A DNA stretch of 64,000 nt from Dromiciops gliroides. Its lineage: Eukaryota; Chordata; Mammalia; Microbiotheria; Microbiotheriidae. Shown here one piece after another: positions 45,054 to 53,496 of the stretch; positions within the stretch are counted from its first letter, which is position 1; each line of letters opens with the position of its first letter. A model generated the notes under the pieces. The model ran no database searches. It worked only from the letters and a program-made list of their open reading frames with translations, and was not told where the DNA came from. A program made the position numbers and the translations under genes. Location of the stretch: positions 381,493,315 to 381,557,314 of the forward strand of contig NC_057861.1 of the NCBI RefSeq assembly GCF_019393635.1, written 5' to 3'.

Positions 45054-45113
45054 CTCTCTCTCCCTCATGTCTCTGCCTCTCTCTCACATACACATACACA
45101 CACACACACACAT
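45001..45113. repeat. (TC)n(CA)n compound microsatellite
   Basis: About 25 uninterrupted TC steps, then TC-rich sequence, then a short CA run. Confidence 0.92.
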
Positions 45114-45689
45114 TACAATAGCATAATCTAATTATCTTTAATATACTGTATGAGAATTCCTATATTTTCATGTTAGGTTAACCTTTAAGAAGTTCTGCCT
45201 TATTTCAATCATGGACTATATGAAATCTTGCAGAGGAATGAACGCACCAAAAATATTATCAGGAAATGCCTTAACTAGCTCTCTTTAGGGACCTTTAAGG
45301 TAAGAAATAATTTATCTTGTGGAAAACCTTAAAACCTTGAGGGTCAAGAGGCGAGAGGATGAGAAAAATGAGGTGATGGGGGGGAAAGGAGCTTAATGTC
45401 ATAGAGTGACCCCATGAAGTCAGTCACCATTCCCACTCTACCCCTAGCTCAAGACAGATCTTTTCAAAGTAATTATCTGGATAATTCAACTCTTCCTGAT
45501 ACTTTCACTTCATTTAACTCTTTTCAAGTGAAAACTTTTTCAAAGAGTAATGATAGATGGACAAGTAGACACAGACAAATAGACATAGATAGATAAAACC
45601 CAAAACTTTATACTTGAAGAACTAACATAAAAAATGACTTTAAATGTGAGGAATTCATAAATTTTAAATGAAGCTAAAATGATACTATC
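45114..45689. other. Gene-free unique sequence
   Basis: Includes a GACA/GATA-rich patch at 45,552-45,596. Confidence 0.45.
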
Positions 45690-45790
45690 AAATTTTTAGC
45701 TGAAAGGGTTCTCAAAAATTATCTAATACCCTCTTTATACAGGTGAAGAAACAAAAGTGAAATGAGTTATCCAAGGTCATATTTGTATAA
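45690..45790 (-). mobile_element. MIR3-like SINE fragment, minus strand
   Basis: 'ctctttatacaggtgaag', 'gagttatccaaggtcat'. Confidence 0.55.
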
Positions 45791-46009
45791 GTTTTTTCCT
45801 TTTTTTTTTTTTAAACTGTACCTTCAATGCTGCTTATCCTCTGGCTGTCTTTACCCATGTACCCTTTTTCACTCATCCCTCAGACACAAACCCACTTTTC
45901 ACCTCTAGTTTTCAGAAGAGTAATCAAATCAACACGAACATTTCTGAAAAGAAATTTGTGAATCAAATTCCCTATTGCTCAATTTCTAGTCCAAATCACA
46001 TCTCTCTAA

Positions 46010-46650
46010 ACAATATTCCCTTATTTCTCATCTTCTCTTTTATTAGAATGTAAGTTTTGGTTTGGTTTGGTTTGGTTTTTCCAGGACTGGGACTATTTTT
46101 GCCTTTCTCTTTTTCCTTAACACTTCACACACTTCCTAGCACATAGTAAACACTTAAAAATGCTTTTCATTCATTCAAAGTAATAAAGTAAACTCATATG
46201 ATAACTCATAACTCCTTTTTCCAATCCATCTTTCATAATAATGGCAAACCAATTATTCATTATACATAGATCTAGTCATGTCATTGTTCTCTGAAAAAAA
46301 CTCTTCAATGACTCCCTATTACCCACTGAGTTAAGTTCAAACTACTGAGTCTGACCTTCAAAGCCCTCTACATTCTGACATTACTACAGGCTAAATTTAC
46401 TAAACATTGTTCCATCCTGTACCTACTCCAGACTCCAGACAAATTGAACTGTATTCTCTATTCTCTCTTCCTTGGGGTTTTTGTGCATGTTGCACCTTTT
46501 ATTTGATAAACCCACATAGTGACCCCCACATCCCTGTTGAATCTCCCTTAACTTTAAAGATCAGACAATTCAAATTCTGCTTCCTCCTGGAAGCCTTCCC
46601 TATTTCTCTCCTATTTCTAACAATTTCTCTATGTCCCCCCTTTATTTCTG
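46010..46650 (+). mobile_element. Two L2 3' ends in tandem, plus strand
   Basis: First tail 46,010-46,170 ('tattagaatgtaagttttgg', 'cctagcacatagtaaac'), containing a (GGTTT)n patch at 46,057-46,080. Second, longer piece 46,200-46,650 ('ctagtcatgtcattgttctc', 'gactccctattacccactg', 'tcctggaagccttccc'). A 24-base reversed SINE end ('gtcacctagctgcccc') follows at about 46,662-46,685. Confidence 0.7.
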
Positions 46651-46694
46651 ACAATTGAAATCCACTGCGTCACCTAGCTGCCCCATAAGGCTGC

Positions 46695-46890
46695 ATATTT
46701 TAATGACTAGAAGCACTGTGCTTGTAATCAAGAAGACCTGAGTACAAATTCTGCTTCAGATACTTACTATCTGTGTTACCTTGGGCAAGTGATTTAACCC
46801 CTCTGTATTTCAGTTTCCTCATCTTCAAAATGAAGAAGTTGGACTGGATAATCTATAAAGTCCCTTCCAGCTTTAAATTTATGAGGTCAT
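46695..46890 (+). mobile_element. MIR SINE, plus strand
   Basis: 'gtaatcaagaagacctgag', 'gttaccttgggcaagtgat', 'tcagtttcctcatcttc', 'gtcccttccagc'. Confidence 0.78.
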
Positions 46891-47805
46891 ACCTCATTCA
46901 AAATGAACAGAAGATATACAAAGGGCAGTAAAGTAATAGTATATATTAAAACAATGTTCTCAGTTAGGATATCCACAAACTGGAGAGGAAAAGAATGCTA
47001 GAGAGTATTAGGATAATTACCAATGAAGAAACAGAAAGGTGAAATTCTGTGGAAGTATAGACAAGGGAATTCAAGAAACAAATCACAGACCAACATGACA
47101 CAGAAATAATGAGAAACGTTGGTTATCTGTACTTCTATGGCTGCCAAAATCAAAAAAACTTATCAATTTTTAATTTATCTTAAGAGTAATTTCATTGCTC
47201 AAAAGATGGAGGAAGTGATCAGGGGGACTGTCATTCTGGGCCTGATTCTTACCAGAAAGAAAAAATTGGCTCCTGAAGTAGAAATGATGGGAAACTTGAA
47301 AGAAAGTTATTTCTGCCTCTTAAAACCTGGGATTGAAGAAAGGAAAGTCAAGTACAGGCTGATATGAACCTGAGATTTGAGAAAAACAGATTTCAAATCA
47401 TTCACGAAAACAATAGGTATCATCCTGTTCTGAGTTCTAAAATCTTATAGGGGAAGTATATACAAGATTAATGAAAAGCTCTCAAAAATAAAATTTTAAT
47501 AACACAAAAATATTTTCTGTGACAATGAGAAGGGGGAGCTATTTCAAAAGACTACTGTGGTTTCAGAGAAACTCATTGAGCAACCTAGCTTTTTAAAAGG
47601 ACAGATACAGAACAAGGAAGATCAGGTAAGGAAAAATAAATACAAAAGAAACCCATATTCTGGTAAGAAAATTGTCAAGAACCCTAAGCCTCAGAATATA
47701 TTGAGAGGTTGGTGGTGAATTCTAAGGGTAACTAAAAGGACTTTAAAGTTATGTTGAGGGAACAGAAGGCAGAGAAAAGAACTAACACTTTTGCTAGAGG
47801 AGAAT

Positions 47806-48370
47806 TATTGTTGTTGTTTCTCCTTCATTTCAAAAAGGACCAGTGACATCACAGGGTGATGTCTTGGCACATGGATGAATTGTATTTAAGTAAGACAGAG
47901 TTATGAAAAGTCATTAGCCTCACTCTGTCTTCCAGAGTCATCAAAGTCCAATGGCTATACAAAAGTTAAGCTGCCCAGTTATGGCCTGGGATGCAATGGA
48001 TGACCTTCGAACAGACATCTTCGAAGTCTGAACAAACTCTAAGTAATCCACAACACCTGCTTCAGCCACCTTTGTGGCCATTGGAATAAACTCTTCTCAT
48101 TGGCCCATTCTACCAGGGGAAATCTTCACAGGCTTAGGGTAATCATCCCCCTAACTCAACAATGGGTTTGAGGGCCATGAGTTACCTTCAACCTGGTTTA
48201 GTCCATCTGCTGAGTTGGTTTTCCAGGGTGTGGCCACTGTGCTTGCTACAGCTTCTTGGAGCCACAGGTGAGAGTTTGGTGACAGGTGGATATCAAAAGT
48301 AGATGAGCAGCACTAAAAAAGGCTCAGCACATCCTCACACAAAAGGTGTTCGTCCTCCCTGAGTGCCCTA
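47806..48370 (-). mobile_element. RTE-class LINE 3' end, minus strand
   Basis: Left end is the reversed terminal 'ttgttgttgtttctcc' (i.e. ...aacaacaacaa on the minus strand). 'tcattagcctcactctgtc' and 'cagagtcatcaaagtcc' match the tail of the composite SINE at 23.1-23.4 kb in reverse. The sequence continues 400 bases beyond the part shared with the SINE, as expected for the LINE donor of that tail. Confidence 0.72.
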
Positions 48371-48459
48371 TATAGCCATAAGGAGAAATATGACAATGTT
48401 AATGGATGATGAAGACAAGTTGAATTACTTGACTGATTTTAGTTTGATTCTTTCTACCA

Positions 48460-48704
48460 AGAGCAGCTAGATGGTACAGTGCATAAAGCCTCTAGCCTAG
48501 AGTCAGGAAGACCTGAGCTCAAATTCAGCTTCCAACATTTACTAGCTGTATGACCCTGAACAGATCACTTAACACTGTTCGCCTCAGTTCCTCGTCTGTA
48601 AAAGGAGTTGTTGAAAGAAATGGCAAACCACTGCAAGAAAACCCCAAATGGGGTCACAGAGTCAGATAAAAGTGCAAGAACTCAACAACCACAACAACCA
48701 CCAA
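48460..48704 (+). mobile_element. Mar-1 SINE, plus strand
   Basis: Head 'gagcagctagatggtacag', box B region 'gagctcaaattcagc', core 'gtatgaccctgaacagatc', then the Mar-1 tail 'aaatggcaaaccactgcaag', 'aaaaccccaaatggggtc', 'gagtcagataaaag', ending in an aacaacc repeat. Confidence 0.85.
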
Positions 48705-48739
48705 GAAAAATGGTACTTGGATTAAAAAAGATAAGCCAA

Positions 48740-48884
48740 GGGCAGCTAGATGGCGCAGTGGATAGAGCACCGGCCCTGGATTCAGGAGTACCTGAGTTCA
48801 AATCCAGCCTCAGACACTTAATACTTACTAGCTGTGTGACCCTGGGCAAGTCACTTAACCCTAATTGCCTCACTAAAAAAAAAA
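48740..48884 (+). mobile_element. WSINE1 SINE, plus strand
   Basis: Perfect 16-bp duplication aaaaaagataagccaa at 48,724-48,739 and 48,885-48,900. A subtype with the 'ggagtacctg' variant and a clean A tail: a comparatively young copy. Confidence 0.95.
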
Positions 48885-49234
48885 AAAAAAGATAAGCCAA
48901 AAGTAGTCAATTGGGAACTGTAATATAAGTGAGGAAATCATGAAAGAACACAGCTGCTCTCATTGAGCTTAAGTCATCATATCCAGATGAACTGGTTCCC
49001 AGAGTCTCTCATGTCATCCTTGTGGGTCATATGAAAAAACTGAGCTAATTGGTAGTATATTTTGGTATATTTAGAACCTGCTGAATGTCTGGATCAAAAG
49101 AGAAGACATTAATGAATTTGTGAAAACTTAGATGGTGATTCAGTGGAATCTAGTGCAGTGCATCAGGGGATCTATTTGGGGACTATGGAAATTTTTGGAT
49201 GAAAGCATAATGCCAGTTACATTTGCCAGTGACA

Positions 49235-50014
49235 TGTGGGGACCAATTTTTAATTGGGGAGTGTTAGCTAAGCGGCTTGCCACAATATTAGGGCAAGGAA
49301 GGAAACGGACAGCCTCCCTCAAAACAGAACAGGATTTATTTTAACAAGAATGAACTTAAAAAAAAAAAAACACAGGGTCAGCTAGGTGGTGCAGTGGATA
49401 GAGCACCGGCCCTGGATTCAGGATGACCTGAGTTCAAATCCGGCCTCAGACACTTAACACTTACTAGCTGTGTGGCTCTGGGCAAGTCACTTAACTCCAA
49501 TTGCCTCACCAAAAAAAAAAAAAAAAACCAACAACAACAACAAAAAAAAAAACACAATAAAAACAAAAAAGCCACAAACAGGATCAGTAGGATCAAGGGA
49601 AAGGAAATAAAATGGGGAAAGGGAAATTATACAACCTGAAAAAATACCACCGACGAGGAATCAGCTGAGAATACACAGCCCTGCTCCTGTCGCCTTCCAG
49701 CTTCCAGCTAGAATGGTGAATTCTCCTCCCCCTCCCAGCAAACCCCAGCAGCCCCCAACCTCTGGCCACTCTGACAGTCACATGACTGCCCTCACTAGGC
49801 TTCCAATCATTATAATTTTGCCAGGCTCAAGTAGTCGTTGGCCTGTCGTGATGACGTGAGGTACCAGAGCCATGGCCACGGCTACAACCAGTGGGTGGAG
49901 CACCCTGCCTTTTGAGGAGCCCTAGAGGCCAGTGGGAATGCCAAGGTTTTTTTTTTTTAATTCTAGCCAAAAGATGGGGTCATAAAAAACTCAAATAACA
50001 GTGAATTCTTTATA
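49235..50014 (-). mobile_element. Solo LTR of the same retrovirus family, with a nested WSINE1 (fossil)
   Basis: Shares both ends and most of its body with the LTR at 26.6 kb, in the same orientation. Flanked by a perfect 4-bp duplication, gaca, at 49,231-49,234 and 50,015-50,018. About 195 of its 780 bases are a WSINE1. No retroviral internal region adjoins it, so this is a solo LTR formed by recombination. Confidence 0.85.
49375..49553 (+). mobile_element. WSINE1 SINE inside the LTR
   Basis: Full-length A-subtype copy with a long tail (A run, then acaacaacaac). An A-rich duplication of the type aaaaaaaaaaacaca flanks it (about 49,360-49,374 and 49,541-49,555). The uninterrupted LTR at 26.6 kb shows the empty site. 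Confidence 0.9.
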
Positions 50015-50830
50015 GACACAAAGATGAAAGAGTTAGTACATTATGGAATTACAAAAGTTATGGAATCAGAATCCAAAAAGACCTCAACAGGATAGAACAA
50101 TGAATGAAATTAAGAAGTTAAAATTTAATCAGAATACATATAAATTCAGTCATCCAAATATAACATAGAAAAGATGTAGTGAAAAAGATCAGGGAGTTTT
50201 AGTGGACCACAACATTGATAGGAATTAATTATATAATATGGTACCCTAAAAAACTAAGCTAATCTTAAACTGCATTGAAAGACATATTGTATAAAACAAG
50301 GGAGATTATCATTCTGCTGGCCTCTGCCCTTGCCTCCTTCAAATGTTTTATTATCTAATCATATTAAATTCTGAATACCACATTTTAGGATGGGCATTGA
50401 CAAATCAGAATGCATTCCAAGAAAAGCAACCAGGAAACTGTAGTGCATCTTGTAATTAAAGGGAAAAAACAGTTCAAGGAACTGGAGGAGAGAAAATTTA
50501 GAAGAGACATTATACCTTCAAATGTTTGAAGGACTATTATAAAGAAGTGGGATTTAACTTTTCTTGCTTGACCCAAAAAGAGAAAAGTCAATGGAATTAG
50601 CAGACAAGCAGATTTTAGTCAATGGCAGTGAAAAATTCCTAACAAATACAACTATACAAGAATGGAATGGACGGCCGTGAATGGTCATAGACATCCCTGT
50701 CAGTAGATGTCTTCAGGCAGCACTCTGAAGGGTCACTTGTCCCATAGGCTATACAGTGGATTCTTGTTCAGATAGGGCTTGGACTAGATGACCTCTGAGG
50801 ACCCTTCCAATTTTGAGATTCTATGAATCT

Positions 50831-52828
50831 GTTGGTCTGGGGTTTGTAACAATCTTTCATCATGCCAAGAAAAAAATAACATATGACTAGAACTGTTCTA
50901 GATATTCCAGAATGACGTAACTTCTTTATTTTCAACAGGTTTGTTTTTTTTTTTGTGGGGGGAGTGGGATATGGGGGAGACTTAGTTGCAGTAGACTTCA
51001 CTAACTTAAAAATGTTTTCTTTATAATCCCTCATGAGAACAGTGCTTTTTTTTTGCTTTTTTTTTTTTTTTGTGAAATGGCTAACTGGAATTTGAAGTGC
51101 AGTCTGTGGGCCATGGTAGAATGATTTTCTGCCTGTAATGCTAACTGGCTCAAATGGTCATTGAACTCATGACCTGGGCTTTTAAAAAATCAGGCTGTAA
51201 TCACCCAGCTCTGCCTACCCACATATCTCACTCTGGTAGGAAGTACTTGAAACCTGACTCCCCCTCCCCCCATTTTCTGCATATGCATTCACACTTGGTG
51301 TATAGACTAGCACATATATTACACATCTTGATTACTTAAGGAATTATTGAGTGGAAAACAAATAAATAGATTTTTTTCTGATCTCATGGGAAGATTATAG
51401 ATAGGTGTACAAGGAGGAAAGGTGTTCCCCTTTGTTAAGGTAGTTGTAAATTTAAACACATTACATGCTAGAATAGAAACTGAAGGTATTGTGGTGCCAA
51501 ATATGTTGGCTCTCTACACTAAGGCCAATTCCATATATATTTTGATGGAATATTGCTGACCTACTGTAAATCGCTCAGCTTCAGCTTAATAAACTCTTAC
51601 TGGCACTCCAAATGGCCATCTTCCTGGAGAAGTAAAGTATTCTCCTAGGTGACTTCAGAGCTACAAGCCCCATTTAACCACACAAGGAAAACCGATCTGG
51701 TTTTGCCTTTGGAAGCCTTAACAGTAAGGAACCCTTAGGGAAGAAACCTTCTTTAGAGGGTATTATAGGACTACAGACAGTTTCATGTGGCCCTGGAAGA
51801 GCAGTCGCCGTGAAAATTTGATTTTTAATTCTTCTTCCTCTGTTAAGTTTCCTTTCAGATTGACCGAATCCTGGGGGTAAAGTCCTAAACCACCTGTCTA
51901 CTTCTGTGTGGAGAGACTGAATTTAAAAGTCCTTTAAATACTATCATTTAAAAGAGCTCAGCGATATTAGAGCCCATTTATCAAATGATTGTGCCTTTAT
52001 TCTACCGATTCTTCTTAATTTTAGATGGCTGAGGAGTTCTGTGGACATAAGTACTTACTTTAAGAGATCACTTGTACGACAACTTTCATCTATGGATTTC
52101 AAAAACTTTCAGAGGCTTTAAATATAGTAATATCTCTGGGCTTCGAGTATTCCCCCTCCTACCCCGCTGCATTAAGGCATTTTACAAAGAAGGACATTTA
52201 TCAATAGAGAGGATTAGATTACTTTCACTGTTGGGCAAAGGATAGTTGTCAGAGCCAGGAGATAGACTTCAAGAGTTTGGGCTCCAGACCCAGAAAGCGG
52301 GTGTTCCTGGCACTGCCTCTTGACGCTACCAAACCGAAGCAATAAGAAAGGGGGGTGGGGGGGGGAAGAAACCCCGCGTTTAAAAATATTCATTTAATCG
52401 CGAGGTAGGGGACAAGAGAATGTGTGGATGTATATTTTTTTGTGTGTGAAGGTCACCTTTTATTTACATCTTAAAGAATGATAAATGGAGGAATTGTCCC
52501 AAGGGAAATGCACTATGTTTGCCGGTACTCTGTATTCTGTAACATTATGAACCTGACCTAATGGATAGCTGAAAACACGGTTCTATTTTACTGGGAATTG
52601 TAATTGTTTAGTGAAGGGGTGAGGATGGGGGGAATACTCGATCATTTCTGATAATAGTATAAAGACGACAGCTCAATAGTACAAGGGGAAAAACATATGG
52701 ACTCACACAAGTTCCGAGTATGTTGTAACCTTAAAAAAAAAATCCCTGCACATACTATGGCTGAGGGAGGATTACTGTGAGCTGATTGCTCTGGACTTCA
52801 AACACTGGGAGTCATTCTGTCATGAGGA
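50831..52828. other. Unique sequence upstream of the candidate promoter
   Basis: After two T-rich runs (50,944-50,955; 51,048-51,072) the sequence becomes repeat-free. From about 51,480 onward it is possible conserved flank. A strong splice-acceptor-like site ('gtttcctttcag' at 51,847-51,858) is followed after 18 bases by a donor-like 'ggggtaaag'. A G-rich run lies at 52,350-52,365. Confidence 0.45.
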
Positions 52829-52850
52829 GGGGGTGGGCGGGGAGGGGGGG
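52829..52850 (+). promoter_or_regulatory. GC box / G-quadruplex tract in candidate promoter
   Basis: Four G runs of 5, 3, 4 and 7 separated by single bases (52,829-52,833; 52,835-52,837; 52,839-52,842; 52,844-52,850). 'ggtgggcggggagg' is a Sp1/KLF-type GC box. It sits about 130-200 bases before the CAG-rich exon-like block, where a proximal promoter element would be expected. Confidence 0.6.
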
Positions 52851-52899
52851 TGAGAGAGGTTCTTTAACAAAGTCCTCCTCTCTCTGCACCCTCCCACTC

Positions 52900-53496
52900 C
52901 ATTCACTTGCAAATCAATGTGTGCCCAGAAGAGCCTGCTTTCCCTAAGCCCCATCACCTTCCCATACTGAGTGCTGCAGTTTGAACAGGAAGCAGTGGGA
53001 ACTGTGTAGGCTAACAGAGCAGCAGCAGCCCCAGGAGCAGAGGCGGCAGCAGTGGTAGCAGCGGCGACGGCGGCAGCAGCGAAAGCAGTGGGGGCAGTAG
53101 CAGCTGGAGCAGCGGCTGCAGCAGCAGCAGCAGCAGCAGCAGAAACCGGTAGCAGAATCTTTTCGTGTTTGTGACTAGGGGAAAGGGTTAAGGTGATCTC
53201 TTGTGTTGTTGGGGTGTTTTCTTTGCTCTTGTGGCTGTGGTTTCTGTCCTTGTTTTCCTTTTCATTGAATGGAAACCAATCCGCTAGAGGGTTCCTTCAG
53301 CTTCCGCTGCATGCATGCCAGAGTTAAAAGTGATGCTCCAAGAGTCAAACCCTTAGTTCCATGCCGGTAGCTTCGCCGGAGGTGGCGACACCAGGCAGCC
53401 CGTGGGAGCGGTGGGCTCACTCCCAGGCAGAGTGGCACTGCGGCCGCGGACTGGCCAGTGTGCTTCTCTAGGAGGCTGAGGGCTGGGTGCGTGCGG
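52900..53496 (+). other. Candidate CpG-island first exon (5' UTR) of an unnamed gene
   Basis: GC-rich, CpG-bearing block that follows a GC box and ends in a good splice donor (cgg|gtaagg after 53,496). 53,030-53,145 is built of gcagca/gcggca units with (GCA)8 at 53,118-53,141. In all three frames the repeat block is closed by stops just upstream or inside and has no ATG, so it reads as untranslated leader. An ATG at 53,269 in acceptable context (ttgaATGg) opens a 33-codon frame ending at 53,370, either an upstream ORF or chance. Transcript start and strand are inferred; the minus strand has no comparable donor that I could see. I do not recognise the gene. Confidence 0.5.
53118..53141 (+). 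repeat. (GCA)8 / CAG trinucleotide repeat
   Basis: Eight perfect units at the end of a longer imperfect gcn-rich tract starting near 53,030. Lies in the candidate 5' UTR. Confidence 0.95.

Larger units (their letters stand above)
46900..50830 (+). mobile_element. Long L3/CR1 LINE fossil opened by at least four later elements
   Basis: Its clear 3' end is 50,180-50,830 ('gcttggactagatgacctc', 'acccttccaattttgag'). Upstream pieces that fit the internal 3' part are 46,900-47,800 ('gagaggttggtggtgaattc'), about 48,380-48,459, 48,901-49,234 ('catatccagatgaactgg') and 50,015-50,180. Upstream assignment is less sure than the 3' end. Inserted elements are listed separately. The 82-codon frame at 47,119-47,367 is decayed LINE or chance. 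Confidence 0.6.

Noticed and set aside
2503-48895. Recurring open frames encoding 'DRAPALDSGGPEFKSSLRHLTLTSCVTLGKSLN' -like peptides on both strands
   Set aside because: They are translations of WSINE1 copies. The shared peptide comes from repeat identity, not from a protein family.
26616-50014. The two LTRs as the two ends of a single 23-kb provirus
   Set aside because: Each has its own target duplication and each interrupts a different older host repeat. The intervening DNA is ordinary nested host repeats with no retroviral internal region.
53030-53145. Poly-alanine or poly-serine coding exon
   Set aside because: The Ala and Ser frames are preceded by in-frame stops without an intervening ATG, and the Gln frame is interrupted. 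A leader sequence fits better.
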